Shown one piece after another: positions 41,236 to 50,465 of a stretch of 64,000 bases of DNA. Source of the DNA: Puniceicoccaceae bacterium K14 (GTDB lineage Bacteria; Verrucomicrobiota; Verrucomicrobiia; Opitutales; Opitutaceae); contig JAKYXN010000022.1 of the NCBI GenBank assembly GCA_022538095.1, positions 1 to 64,000 of the forward strand, in the 5' to 3' direction. Position 1 is the first letter of the stretch. Each line of letters starts with the position of its first letter. Position numbers and translations under genes: made by a program. The notes beneath the pieces were generated by a model that had not been told where the DNA came from, did not search any database, and worked only from the letters and a program-made list of their open reading frames with translations.

Positions 41236-41811
41236 ATGAGAAGAGGTGAAGTATTGTTTGATCGAAATGGGCATCGAAAGTACCTGAATGTGCCCGAGAG
41301 AAAGGCGTTTTTTGATGCTGTTTGTGCTTACATGGAGGCACCGCCGAAAGCGTTTTGTCTTATGCTGTACTATACAGGGTGTCGCATCTCCGAGGCCCTT
41401 GAGTTGACGATAGAGCAGATTGATTTTTCTGAACAAGCGGTCGTGTTTCGTACCTTAAAACGTCGAGGAGATCACTTCAGGATTGTACCAATACCATCCT
41501 CCTTAGTCCTTTTATTACAGGAGGTTATAGAAGGACGCGAGGAATCCACGACAAGGCTTTGGCCGTTCTGCCGAAACACAGGTCATAGAATGGTTAAACA
41601 TTGTATGAATATGGCCAGTCTTACCGGAATTAAAGCTTGTCCTAAAGGGCTTCGCCATGCGTTTGCTGTTGCTTGCATCACCAATGGAGTGCCAGTAACA
41701 ACGTTGCAGAGGTGGATGGGCCACGCCCGCCTCGAAACCACCTCAATTTATCTTGATATGATCGGCGAAGAAGATCGGAAACAGGCTGAGAAAATCTGGA
41801 ACGAGACGTAA
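41236..41811 (+). CDS. Minimal tyrosine recombinase (catalytic domain only)
   Basis: 191 residues from the ATG at 41236; longer upstream starts would overlap site 1. Active site: Arg50 in YTGCRISEALELT, Lys/Arg140 in ACPKGLRHAFAVA (His of HxxR is Lys), His163 in RWMGHARLETTSIYLD and Tyr172. The N-terminal core-binding domain is missing. This is the short plasmid-type recombinase class of proteobacteria. The gene lies between two inverted 27-bp sites (41195 and 41845) and near a third, so it may invert or move the segment. Confidence 0.9.
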   Translation: MRRGEVLFDRNGHRKYLNVPERKAFFDAVCAYMEAPPKAFCLMLYYTGCRISEALELTIEQIDFSEQAVVFRTLKRRGDHFRIVPIPSSLVLLLQEVIEGREESTTRLWPFCRNTGHRMVKHCMNMASLTGIKACPKGLRHAFAVACITNGVPVTTLQRWMGHARLETTSIYLDMIGEEDRKQAEKIWNET

Positions 41812-41844
41812 AAAACTTGCTATGAGCCTCATGAACACTAGCCT

Positions 41845-41871
41845 TGTAACAGTTGTACGGATACTGTCACA
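41845..41871. repeat. 27-bp core-type recombination site 3
   Basis: TGTAACA GTT GTACGGA TAC TGTCACA. Its arms are inverted 10-mers matching 8 of 10, and the centre GTACGGA equals that of site 1 in the reverse orientation. Located 34 bases after the recombinase stop. Confidence 0.6.
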
Positions 41872-42002
41872 TTGAAGACGCTATTCGCCTCTCTCGGAAA
41901 GGCAAGATGGGCAACGTTCATCGCAGATATCGAAAGTTTGTGGCGAAAATATTCAGCCACTTTACTTGCAAAGTTTTCTAACAACGATCTAAACAAGGCA
42001 AT

Positions 42003-42386
42003 ATGATTAACATGACCCCACCGACGGATAATCTGTATAAATTCATCGCGGTATCTGGAGTTGTCTTGTTAATCTCTTGTCTAGCTCTTGAGTCGCTTGA
42101 AACAGAAAAATATCTAGTGGCTGTTTCAAATGAGGTGGCTCAAAAAATTGAGATAGAAGCAAGAGGTGAAGGTGAAAGTGAATTAGCTCCCCTCAAAGAC
42201 GATCTTGAAAGATCTGCTGATAACATCGTAGTGAAAAAATTATATCGGGAGAGGGTGAAAATTTATCACTATGGAATGTTATTAGGCTTGGTTGCAGCCG
42301 TGACTGGATTTTCTTTATGGTACAGCAGACTTCAGAAATTCATTGATGGCGACATTTCTAAGAATCATCAGAGCGAGGCCGAATAA
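42003..42386 (+). CDS. Small two-helix membrane protein
   Basis: 127 residues. A hydrophobic segment at about 12-28 (FIAVSGVVLLISCLALESL), an acidic helical loop, and a second segment at about 90-108 (HYGMLLGLVAAVTGFSLWYS). Function unknown. The gene lies between recombination sites 3 and 2, so it would be the cargo of a small mobile cassette. Confidence 0.6.
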   Translation: MINMTPPTDNLYKFIAVSGVVLLISCLALESLETEKYLVAVSNEVAQKIEIEARGEGESELAPLKDDLERSADNIVVKKLYRERVKIYHYGMLLGLVAAVTGFSLWYSRLQKFIDGDISKNHQSEAE

Positions 42387-42689
42387 ACGATAGTCTTAAT
42401 CGTCCGTACCATATTTTTTGCCTGTCTGATTTCTCCTTTTTTGCTATGTCGTAGTAGGCTCTAGTGCGATTTGGTCTAAGATATAACCGATAGGGTTCTG
42501 CTCGATAGAACGAAAGCGATTAATAGCTGCATGTGAGCTAGCTTACCGAATTCCATAAACGAAGTTAAGTATTCTGAAACAGTTTCTAGGGTACTGTTTC
42601 ACGGGTATCGATATTAAATGTTGCTTAGAAAGCAAATAGTGTAGGGTTTTTACTCGACTTTTGTTCTCTGAAACACAAGCGGTTTCACA
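42387..42689. other. 303-base region with recombination site 2 and dyads
   Basis: Site 2 lies at 42575-42601: TGAAACA GTT TCTAGGG TAC TGTTTCA, followed by CGGGTA as in site 1. A shorter dyad TGAAAC (42669-42674) and GTTTCA (42682-42687) ends two bases before the EEP nuclease start and could be an operator. No gene is supported. Confidence 0.5.
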
Positions 42690-43574
42690 ATGAAGCTACT
42701 GCTAGCGGTCTTTTTTTTCTTTGTTTCATTGGCAGCTTACGGTGAGGCACTCGAAGTGTGTTCCTTTAATATTCAGTTTCTTGGCCATTTCAAAAAAAGA
42801 GATGATCAGTCGCTAGCTCATTTGGTCAGAGACTACGACATTGTAGTGGTTCAGGAATTAGTTGCTCCTCCCGTTGATGGAATTTATCCAGATGGAAATC
42901 CGTTTAATGCGGGTGCTCAATCAAAGGAGTATTTCGATGCTATGGCTAGCTTCGGGTTTGAGTATCACCTTTCAGATGAGGATACTGGGACTAATGATGC
43001 TATTCATAAAAATTCAACAGCTACCGAGTGGTGGGTGGTCTTCTTTAAACCGGAAATTGTGGAGTTCGCAGATGACTTGCCGCATGGTTTTTTAGCTGAA
43101 GACAGATCTAATAACGATGACTTTGAGCGTGTTCCGTATGCGTTCCCGTTTCGAACAATGGGTTCTGGTCAAGATTTTGTATTGATATCAGTTCACCTAG
43201 AGCCTGATGGAAATTCATTGGGTAAAGCACGAAGGAAACATGAGCTGGCAGCTATTGATTTTTGGGTTACGCAAAATAGTTCAACGGAGAAGGATTTTAT
43301 AATATTGGGCGATATGAACATCCAATCAAAATCTGAGCTTATTGATGTAATTCCTAGCGGCTGGACAACGCTGAATGCGGATTGTCTACCGACAAATACT
43401 CACCCCAAAAAGAAGCCTTATGACCACGTTATGGTTAGACCAAGGGATAATGAGGAAGTGAAGATAACTGATAATTTTGAAGTTATTAATTTAATAGAAG
43501 AAATGAAAAAATATTGGATATTGGATGTTGGATACGCAATAACCGGGAGCGCCTTATGTTCATGGAGTTGTTAA
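42690..43574 (+). CDS. Exported EEP-family nuclease/phosphatase
   Basis: 294 residues with a signal peptide (about 1-19). Endonuclease/exonuclease/phosphatase motifs in order: CSFNIQFLGH (Asn27), VVVQELVAP (Glu56), LISVHLEPDG, IILGDMNIQSK and KPYDHVMVRP. The DNase I-like fold with Asn, Glu, His, Asp and His positions supports metal-dependent phosphodiester cleavage outside the cytoplasm. The substrate (DNA, RNA or phospholipid) is unknown. Island cargo, possibly nutrient scavenging. Confidence 0.85.
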   Translation: MKLLLAVFFFFVSLAAYGEALEVCSFNIQFLGHFKKRDDQSLAHLVRDYDIVVVQELVAPPVDGIYPDGNPFNAGAQSKEYFDAMASFGFEYHLSDEDTGTNDAIHKNSTATEWWVVFFKPEIVEFADDLPHGFLAEDRSNNDDFERVPYAFPFRTMGSGQDFVLISVHLEPDGNSLGKARRKHELAAIDFWVTQNSSTEKDFIILGDMNIQSKSELIDVIPSGWTTLNADCLPTNTHPKKKPYDHVMVRPRDNEEVKITDNFEVINLIEEMKKYWILDVGYAITGSALCSWSC

Positions 43575-43738
43575 ACAATATTATTCAGACTATCAGCCTG
43601 TGGTTTTTTGAAATAAAAATGACTGCAGGTGATGACGATTAGTTCTTAGTGGATGTGTTGAGATGTAAAATACCATTATAGGATAGAATCTGGAGGTTGG
43701 CTTTGTGACTGCAATCAATATGAATATTAAATAAACTT

Positions 43739-44809
43739 ATGATTACTTTGGTTGTCATATTTTCAAGCATACTAACAACTGGATTTGGTGTACTTGCTCT
43801 AATTTTAGATTTTAGAGATAAGGAAGGAAGAGTAACTAAATCGTCAATCATTGCAATATTTGGTATCTTGCTATCTGCTGCGTCTAATGTATCCACTGGA
43901 ATATCAAAAGACCTATTAGCTGACATTGAAAAAAGGAAGTCGGCGAATGATTTGGCAGAGTATATTTATCTCCAAAATAACTTGCTTAGTGGCTCTGATG
44001 TAGGCGTCGAGTTGACGATTCGAGGGTTCGGAAATCAATCAGATGAACTTAATGTTTTTAGCGATGATTGGAGTATTGAGATCCTATTCAGTGATGGGAC
44101 GATTTTGAAGAGTTCCAAATCTAATGTCTCGAATGAAGTGGGTGAATTTGAAGATCTAGGCGAAATTTTTGGTTGCCATTTGGTTCAAAAGGTCTTGTTC
44201 ACGGAATTTGCTGGAAATTGGATTAAAATGAAAAGTTTAGAATCATGGATTGATTCTTCCTTGGAACTATCCTTGGGTTTTGAGGACTCAATTTTATACG
44301 ACTCAAACAAAGGCATTCTAGCTCAATGGCAAATGACGGATTCGTTTCCACCAAGTGAATACAGAAATATTCAAGAGCGTTTAGGAAGGGAAAAAAAGCA
44401 ATATGATTATCGTATTCTAAGTTTAAAGAATCAGCCTGATTCAGATGTAACCGTCGCACCCGATGGTGTGTTCTGGTACAAATACGAAATACTTCCTAGT
44501 GAAGTAAATGGGGTTATTCGCGTTAACGATTTTGTTGCTGCTAATTTCTCAGGATGGATTTATCAAGAATCCGAGGGGATGGGATTAAGTAATCTTGATT
44601 ATGGGAGACAAATGGAACGGAATAACAATTCGAATACATTTGGAAAGATAATGGTTGATACCGCTGAAATCAAAAAGATGATACCTTCACAAGAAGCTAT
44701 TGATCGCTCTCATTACTATGCTTCTATTTCAATTACACTTGTTTTACAGGTTTCATCATTTTTTATGATTATTATTGTAGCTCATTCATTCGCTTGGAGA
44801 GTGTGTTAG
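43739..44809 (+). CDS. Membrane-anchored protein of unknown function
   Basis: 356 residues. Hydrophobic segments at about 2-22 (ITLVVIFSSILTTGFGVLAL), 33-48 (KSSIIAIFGILLSAASN) and at the C-terminus (about 330-350, SISITLVLQVSSFFMIIIVA). The intervening 270 residues are beta-rich with many aromatic residues. The topology (helices at both ends, large domain between) suits a sensor or envelope receptor. No family known. Codon use is AT-rich, like its neighbours. Confidence 0.55.
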   Translation: MITLVVIFSSILTTGFGVLALILDFRDKEGRVTKSSIIAIFGILLSAASNVSTGISKDLLADIEKRKSANDLAEYIYLQNNLLSGSDVGVELTIRGFGNQSDELNVFSDDWSIEILFSDGTILKSSKSNVSNEVGEFEDLGEIFGCHLVQKVLFTEFAGNWIKMKSLESWIDSSLELSLGFEDSILYDSNKGILAQWQMTDSFPPSEYRNIQERLGREKKQYDYRILSLKNQPDSDVTVAPDGVFWYKYEILPSEVNGVIRVNDFVAANFSGWIYQESEGMGLSNLDYGRQMERNNNSNTFGKIMVDTAEIKKMIPSQEAIDRSHYYASISITLVLQVSSFFMIIIVAHSFAWRVC

Positions 44810-45247
44810 CAAAGGTTTCTATGCATGCGTTTGGGAAGTGGTGGAATTAAAACAATCGATGAAGGACAAACTTCTTAGTTAAGTCGGAAAAGCAGTAAGA
44901 AGATTTTCTTCTGATTGTTTGAAGTTATCTTAATTGATAATTATATTTATAACTTATTAACAATAAGTGAGTTGCAAGTGAGGGCGGGTTGCATATATTG
45001 TGATGATGTTAGGATAAATTAAGGGTTCTAAAAATAGTGATTGACGTTTAAAACGGCAGGAGACTAGGTATTTGGCATTAGAGAGAATTTGTTAGTGAAT
45101 CTCCTAAACTCTACTAAATTTGCTGATCTTCTATCCGTTCTTATGAGCGGAGAGTATGTGCTGAAAATATTGCTTACTATTATGCTAAAAACCAAGGTAC
45201 CCGCTTTATCTCCGACTAACATTAGAAAATTTGCGAGGAGAGAAACG
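44810..45247. other. 438-base AT-rich region without a supported gene
   Basis: Contains a weak hairpin around 44893-44913 (AGAAGATTTTCTTCT) that may end transcription of the 43739 gene. An upstream extension of the next frame begins at 45089 but its only support is openness. An AGGAG-type ribosome binding site lies near 45235. Confidence 0.4.
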
Positions 45248-45493
45248 ATGATTCGTAACCTAAAAACTATTTTTAAAAACAGAAAATTTCAATGGGATAT
45301 TAGGGACGGGGAAGGTGAGCTGCGTCAACCCACTGAAGAAGAATTCCGTAGTATACAGGAGGAGTCGTTGAAAAATGCAAAGTTGAAAGGGCGCCTTACT
45401 TTTGAAGAGATATGTGCGGAAACCAAAGAAGATGGAGCACGCATAAGGGAAAAAATCGATAAGATGATTTTATCTCACAATTCAATGGTGTAA
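45248..45493 (+). CDS. Small acidic helical protein
   Basis: 81 residues from the ATG at 45248, preceded by GAGGAGAG. RNLKTIFKNRKFQWDIRDGE, TEEEFRSIQEESLKNAKLKG and LTFEEICAETKEDGARIREK are charged helices; not recognised. It starts 16 bases before the gene at 45510 in the same direction, suggesting a two-gene unit. Confidence 0.45.
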   Translation: MIRNLKTIFKNRKFQWDIRDGEGELRQPTEEEFRSIQEESLKNAKLKGRLTFEEICAETKEDGARIREKIDKMILSHNSMV

Positions 45494-45509
45494 TTGCCCT
45501 CTTTTAAGG

Positions 45510-46451
45510 ATGGATTTTTCTGCTGTTTCGCTTGATACTGAAGTATCAGGAGGAGTATTTTCGTTATTTGTTTTAGAAGTAAGCGAAGCGTTCTCAGTTC
45601 TAGATAAGGCGTCTTTGTACGCTATCGACTTAGTCAAATTCGAAGCTGATTCTAATGAAATAAAAACCTATATAGAATATCTAGACTTAGCTAGCCGCGC
45701 AATTTCAGACGATGACATTCTCGCATTGCGGAATGAGTTCTTAAGAATTTCAAAAGTATATTTTATAGCCTTTGCAGCGATTGTAGAACGATCTTGTAGT
45801 ACGGTTGAGGACTATGAATTAGAGTGTGCTAAATTTGGAGGAATAAATAATTTCAAATCGTTGCGTTCCCCAGAGGAGGTGTTAAACTCTATTGCGAGAC
45901 TTGAAAAACGCTTTATTGAATTGTATGTGAATCTTCCAAGCCAAGTTAACGATGAATCAATCAAAGAAAAAGGTCTAGATATCGATCTATTTATTGGCTA
46001 TTTCAATGTGCAGAGAAAGAGGTGCAACGCCTTAATGGCGGAAATAAGCTTTCTGATGATTCGTACCTCTGATATTGAGCATTTGCATCACGAGACGACT
46101 TTACGTGAAAATGCTGAAAAGGCTCTAATTGCATCTTATGAGCACACGGACGTTACGATCAAAGACTCTAAGCGATCAGTGCAGAAATCGATTTATATCG
46201 CGATTGCAATAGGGGTTGCTGCGGTAGTTAGCGATTGGAGAATTTATTTTCTAAACAAAAGCAATACCGTTAATGTGAAGCATGTCGATGTGAGTGAGGC
46301 GCCTAATTTTCGAAAGAATAGTAGCACACTTCTCGATAGTAAAGGCCAGCTGTTGCACCCGATCAATTCAACTAAGCAACAAGAGCTAAGGCGTTTACCC
46401 GTCGAAGATGCTCTTGGATTAGATGAAGCGATGGAGTCATCTAATCATTAA
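45510..46451 (+). CDS. Unknown protein with C-terminal membrane helix
   Basis: 313 residues. Residues 1-215 are helical, with few Gly/Pro. A transmembrane-like segment lies at about 227-245 (SIYIAIAIGVAAVVSDWRIY), followed by a 70-residue charged end (LDSKGQLLHPINSTKQQELR). Type II-like orientation cannot be decided. No family recognised. It lies in the cargo part of island 1. Confidence 0.55.
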   Translation: MDFSAVSLDTEVSGGVFSLFVLEVSEAFSVLDKASLYAIDLVKFEADSNEIKTYIEYLDLASRAISDDDILALRNEFLRISKVYFIAFAAIVERSCSTVEDYELECAKFGGINNFKSLRSPEEVLNSIARLEKRFIELYVNLPSQVNDESIKEKGLDIDLFIGYFNVQRKRCNALMAEISFLMIRTSDIEHLHHETTLRENAEKALIASYEHTDVTIKDSKRSVQKSIYIAIAIGVAAVVSDWRIYFLNKSNTVNVKHVDVSEAPNFRKNSSTLLDSKGQLLHPINSTKQQELRRLPVEDALGLDEAMESSNH

Positions 46452-46710
46452 AATTTTTGATGCAAGTGGACAATCACGCAGGATTATATGTATACTATGG
46501 TAGCCACAATAGAACAACCATTAGATGAGTATGCTATGTTTCTGAGCTTCACAACACCATTGGATGAGCGTAAAAGAGTGCGAATTGAATAAGAAAGGAA
46601 GAGGCTAAAAAGATCAGCACTTCGTGCTCATCCTTTCGTATCACTTCATCAACCACAGTTTTGGAGTTTGATGAAGGCTTTCAAACGCATAATTCCAGTA
46701 AAAAATTATC

Positions 46711-47694
46711 ATGCGAATTGATGTTAATGTAGATGGTCGATACGATATTCTTCGTAGTGTTTCCGCTAGTGTAGGTGGAAAGAAAGAATACGTGGGAACG
46801 AGTAAAGGAGTTTGTAGGTTTTGTGAAGTTGATTCTCCAACCTTTAAGCAATGCTCCCACACGTTTCCTGAGGCTTTAGGCAATAAATGGGTGTTCTCTA
46901 GAGATGAGTGCGACTGTTGTAATGCACTATTTTCAAAATATGAAACAGCTTTGGTTGATTGCTTGAAGCCTTTACTGACAATGGGTGGGGTGAAAGGGAA
47001 AAAGAGAATTCCACAGTCTGGGCGTACTTTAGGCAGTACCTACATAAAGCATAGTAATTCTGGGGAACCGCGTCGCCAATCATGGCATTGTAAAGGCGAG
47101 AGCTTAAGTGACTATGGTCCAAGGCTCGATCAGAAAACCGGCCTGATGGATATGAAACTGCCAATTCCAGAAATACCATTTGTGCCGAGATATGCATATA
47201 AAGCCTTGGCTAAAATGGGGTACGCTTTGCTTCCGGATGATGAGTTGAAGAATTATGCAATGCTTAAAGATTGGTTGCAGAATCCCAAGGATCAGCTTAA
47301 TTTCCCGATTTTAGATGTTCAGCTATCATTTGCATCGATCGGCAATGCTCCTTCAACGGTTAGCGGTGTTCTTTTGCGACGGACTGACTCAGCGGATGAG
47401 ATTCCACATATTCTTTTTATTTTTTCAGCTGGTTCTATTTGCCTGCAAATTGATTTAATGTCGGATCATCTTGAAGATCATATAAGCTTAATGCCAGCGG
47501 GATTCGTGAAGCTTAGGTGGACATCTGTAATTGAGGGGGATCAAGAAGGTAAGGCGATTAAACTAACATATTCGGAACCTGTTACTTTGAACTGGAATTC
47601 GAGTGATCCGAGTCCTCAGCCAATTGAAAGTATGAATCTAAAGTTCAATCCAATTACAAGAGTTGCAAGTTTCCATCCAAATCTAAGAGGCTGA
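46711..47694 (+). CDS. HNH-type zinc nuclease-like protein
   Basis: 327 residues. GVCRFCEVDSPTFKQCSHTF, PEALGNKWVFSRDECDCCNA and LFSKYETALV give the pattern CxxC...H..PE.lGN......ECd.CN..fs.yE, the start of HNH endonucleases that use a zinc-bound betabetaalpha core. The C-terminal two thirds is unrecognised. Similar proteins are found in phage-defence islands, but no partner gene is visible. DNA cleavage is inferred. Confidence 0.75.
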   Translation: MRIDVNVDGRYDILRSVSASVGGKKEYVGTSKGVCRFCEVDSPTFKQCSHTFPEALGNKWVFSRDECDCCNALFSKYETALVDCLKPLLTMGGVKGKKRIPQSGRTLGSTYIKHSNSGEPRRQSWHCKGESLSDYGPRLDQKTGLMDMKLPIPEIPFVPRYAYKALAKMGYALLPDDELKNYAMLKDWLQNPKDQLNFPILDVQLSFASIGNAPSTVSGVLLRRTDSADEIPHILFIFSAGSICLQIDLMSDHLEDHISLMPAGFVKLRWTSVIEGDQEGKAIKLTYSEPVTLNWNSSDPSPQPIESMNLKFNPITRVASFHPNLRG

Positions 47695-48286
47695 ATGATA
47701 GAATTCTAACAGTCGATTCTGTTCAATTAGTATAGGCTGTTTCAATCAACTAGACGTTCTATTAATGACATCGGAAATGTTCTGAATGTATGTTTTTTGT
47801 GGATGCTGAAATTTGGCCTGTGACCGTGATTTGAAATGCTTGAAATTAGGGGACAAAAGTGCCAAAAAAACGGAATTTTAAGCGATTTTACGGATAGGTA
47901 GCTTATCTTTGTTTTTAGTCTAAGCTGCTTTTGTAGAGTGTGTTAGATCCTTCTTGCAAATTAACGTTGCGTGACAGGGGTCGATTCTCGGTTCGTTGTT
48001 GATCAATGACTTATGCTTTGAAACCGGGTTTCATAGATTTTCCGGGAATCATCGATTCAGAGTCGTATTATATTGGTGCTTCGTTTCGATTTCGATAGCT
48101 AATCCTAAATTTCTAAAATTGCCATTATTGCTTTTTTGCGAGTGTCAGTTAGATCGCTCCATGAAGAGACAATTCGGACCAATTTCGGATCAGACGTGCC
48201 AAATTCTTGTGGGGCTATTTGTGGGGAATCGCTCTCCTTGTTTTTGTAAGTTAATTGATCATCAGTATTTTGCTCATTCTCATCAT
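47695..48286. other. Right end of island 1 (left attP arm)
   Basis: About 590 bases without a supported gene. It contains the arm-type sequence TTGTGGGGCTATTTGTG (48207-48223), 63 bases from att core 2, and upstream of it CGTGCCA, also found before the arm at 56796. On the minus strand this arm reads PQIAPQ within an open frame that also contains TSDPKLVRIVSSWSDLTDTR; this looks like a coding tail of an integrase-type gene. Confidence 0.55.
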
Positions 48287-48317
48287 GGGGTTCGAATCCC
48301 CTACGGGGTGCCATTTT
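48287..48317 (+). repeat. attR: att core copy 2 (island 1 / island 2 junction)
   Basis: A perfect 31-base copy of the tRNA-Glu 3' end at 17028-17058. There is no tRNA 5' half here. It marks the right end of island 1 and the left end of island 2. A terminator-like hairpin GGCGTCACTT (48322-48331) with AAGTGGCGCC (48338-48347) and six T follows, as after copy 1. Confidence 0.93.
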
Positions 48318-48361
48318 AAAGGGCGTCACTTTTAAACAAGTGGCGCCTTTTTTGTGTCTGC

Positions 48362-48469
48362 CTATTCGTAATCACTGCTTTCGGTGGAGCATGCGAATTC
48401 TGGCAGTTCGCCAGTCGGCGACAGCGAATGTCGATCAAAGTCTAATTCCTGTGGGGCTATTTGTGGGTT
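48362..48469 (-). pseudogene. 3' remnant of the island 2 integrase
   Basis: The minus strand reads NPQIAPQELDFDRHSLSPTG, then ELPEFACSTESSDYE and a stop. This matches the tail of the intact integrase at 17014-18324 (TQIAPQHLDFDQHSLSPTGE) at 15 or more of 20 positions. Only about 36 codons survive. The arm-type copy (48449-48465) lies within it. This shows that island 2 entered with an integrase of the same family and then lost it. Confidence 0.85.
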
Positions 48470-48601
48470 ACCAATTCGAGAAAATCTGAATTTCAAAAAC
48501 TCCAAATTTTGAGTTCAAATTCTTGGCTTGTTCAGTATCAATTGCTGTTTGCAATAAACTTGCTTCGACTAGCGTTCAAAGTAACAAAGCCTGAGTCTTA
48601 A

Positions 48602-48991
48602 ATGATATTCTTTAAAACAGCAGCCATCCTATTAATAGCAGCTATAGCGAATCCATTTTGCTGTTGTTTGGCTGGTATGGATACCCTGGAAGAGGCTTCA
48701 GAGTATCATGGCTGCTGTGAAGCTGTGAAGGATACCCAGAACGAAGCGGCCACTCAGCATAATCCAGACAACTGTCCTCATGAGGCAGAAAAGGGCGCTC
48801 AGATCGTTGAAAACGCCGATAGTGGTAGCGCTCTCGTAAAATTGATCGACTTTGTTGTATTTGATTTCCCAGGTATTTTGGGAATATCTGAAACAAATTT
48901 CCGTGAGGAATTTACGGCTAGAGCAATTTTTGCTGAACGTGCCATACCCGACACCCCGTTAGCGCAGACTTATTGCGTCTACTTACTTTGA
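48602..48991 (+). CDS. Small exported Cys-rich protein of the copper cluster
   Basis: 129 residues with an N-terminal hydrophobic start (IFFKTAAILLIAAIANPFCC). Cys motifs CCCLAG, YHGCCEAV and DNCPHE with nearby His suit metal binding, and the position in front of cusC supports this. No family is recognised. A role in binding or sensing Cu/Ag in the periplasm is inferred. Confidence 0.6.
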   Translation: MIFFKTAAILLIAAIANPFCCCLAGMDTLEEASEYHGCCEAVKDTQNEAATQHNPDNCPHEAEKGAQIVENADSGSALVKLIDFVVFDFPGILGISETNFREEFTARAIFAERAIPDTPLAQTYCVYLL

Positions 48992-49125
48992 TGCGAGCAA
49001 AAGGCTGAAGGCTGCGTCGCCTTCCAAGCCAGAAGAAATATGATCCGTGGGCCACTAATGAGCCCATGTACTTACGTCGGAACGATTCCACGTTCCTTCA
49101 CCGAATCATAATTACTCGCACTCAT

Positions 49126-50436
49126 ATGAAAAATTGCACTGAGCGTCCTCGAAAGACGCTAATAAACTATTTCTATACAGGCTTTGTTATTCTAGCCATT
49201 GGAGCCCCTTATTTGCACTCGCAAAATCATGCTCAAGATTTGGCGACTAAAGATATCGTGGGTCCGTTTGTTGCCGAAGCATTGCAAAGCAGCCCAGCTC
49301 TAAAAGCAGCTGACAAACGTTACCTGGCTGCAAAGCAGACGATTGTTTCTGCAGGAATTTTGCCTAATCCGAAAATCCAGATTACGCACTTTGTCGAGTC
49401 GATCCAGACGCGCACTGGGCCGCAAAGGCAAGCGCTCACGCTTCAGCAGCCGGTTCCATGGTTAGGTGAGCGGGATAGCAAGCGAGACGCTGCCCGCTCA
49501 AAGTCCGATGCCTTGTGGCATGCATACGTTGCCCAGCAGTTTACACTCATAGAGAAGGTATCCAGGCAAGTGCTCGAAGTCGCATTTCTCGATAAGGCCA
49601 TTGGTATTACCAATGAAAACATCGGGCTTATCCGGCGGCTAGAGACTATTGTCGAAGACAAGATTAAAGCGGGCGGGAATTTAAGCGATTTGCTCAAGCT
49701 CCAAGTAGAAGTCCAACGATTCGAAGATCTAGCAGCTAAGCAGGAGACGATGCGAACTGTCGCGGCTGCCACGCTTCAGAGTCTACTTGGAAGGCGGTCT
49801 GCTACATTGCTGCCTACGTTCAATTGGGACGTTCCGGACAGGATCCAAGGGAACAGCCAGCAATGGCTCCAAGCCATTCCCGAGCGATCCCCGGAGCTTG
49901 CTATCCTTCGGTCGCTTGAAAATAGTCAGGCAGCCCGTCAACGCATCGCGCGTTTCGCTTCCAAGCCTGAATTCTCCGTAGGACTTAACTACATTCGTAC
50001 TGGAGAGGCACTTGGCACAGACACTCTTGGCAGTGGCAAGGACCCTTGGGCTCTCATGGTTGGTGTTTCGCTTCCGATCTGGGGCAAAGCAAACAATGCT
50101 ATCGCTATGGAGGCATCCCTGCAGACGGAGGCCGTCAGAGCTCAGATTAAAGATCTAGAGCTAAAACTCCTTGCTGAGGGGAGTGGATGGATAGCGAAGT
50201 TGGAAGATGCTCAAAATCGTATCCAAAGATACCAAACGAAATTACTCCCTCTTGCTCGTCAATCTCAAGAAATCATGGAGTCGGCCTACCAGGCTGGTAA
50301 CGCCAGTATATTGGATCTGATCGATAGCGAGCGTCAGCTGTTGAATTTAGAAACTGAATACTGGAGATCCGCCGCTGATGGTTGGCGTGCTCGCTGGAAG
50401 CTCGCAATCATCTCAGGAGGACTTTGGCTCAACTGA
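49126..50436 (+). CDS. cusC: Outer membrane efflux protein, TolC/CusC family
   Basis: 436 residues from the ATG at 49126; the open frame begins 20 codons earlier. Signal-like segment at about 12-32 (INYFYTGFVILAIGAPYL). The TolC-type helical barrel is visible in two related halves: VAEALQSSPALKAADKRYLA...ILPNPKIQITHF and TLQQPVPWLGERDSKRDAAR, then GVSLPIWGKANNAIAMEASL and MESAYQAGNASILDLIDSER. It forms the channel across the outer membrane for the Cus pump. The cusB gene overlaps the last part in another frame or starts 30 bases after the stop. Confidence 0.9.
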   Translation: MKNCTERPRKTLINYFYTGFVILAIGAPYLHSQNHAQDLATKDIVGPFVAEALQSSPALKAADKRYLAAKQTIVSAGILPNPKIQITHFVESIQTRTGPQRQALTLQQPVPWLGERDSKRDAARSKSDALWHAYVAQQFTLIEKVSRQVLEVAFLDKAIGITNENIGLIRRLETIVEDKIKAGGNLSDLLKLQVEVQRFEDLAAKQETMRTVAAATLQSLLGRRSATLLPTFNWDVPDRIQGNSQQWLQAIPERSPELAILRSLENSQAARQRIARFASKPEFSVGLNYIRTGEALGTDTLGSGKDPWALMVGVSLPIWGKANNAIAMEASLQTEAVRAQIKDLELKLLAEGSGWIAKLEDAQNRIQRYQTKLLPLARQSQEIMESAYQAGNASILDLIDSERQLLNLETEYWRSAADGWRARWKLAIISGGLWLN

Positions 50437-50465
50437 AACTAAAAACTACTTTCGAACCCGATAAA

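Noticed and set aside
47996-48319. 107-codon open frame, plus strand
   Set aside because: Runs through the arm repeat and att core 2, and is opposite to the integrase-tail-like frame. No protein features.
48105-48329. 74-codon open frame, minus strand, with RGFEP
   Set aside because: Its N-terminus is the reverse reading of the tRNA-Glu 3' end (MAPRRGFEP), a familiar false peptide. The rest is the left attP arm. Noted as evidence of island structure, not as a gene.
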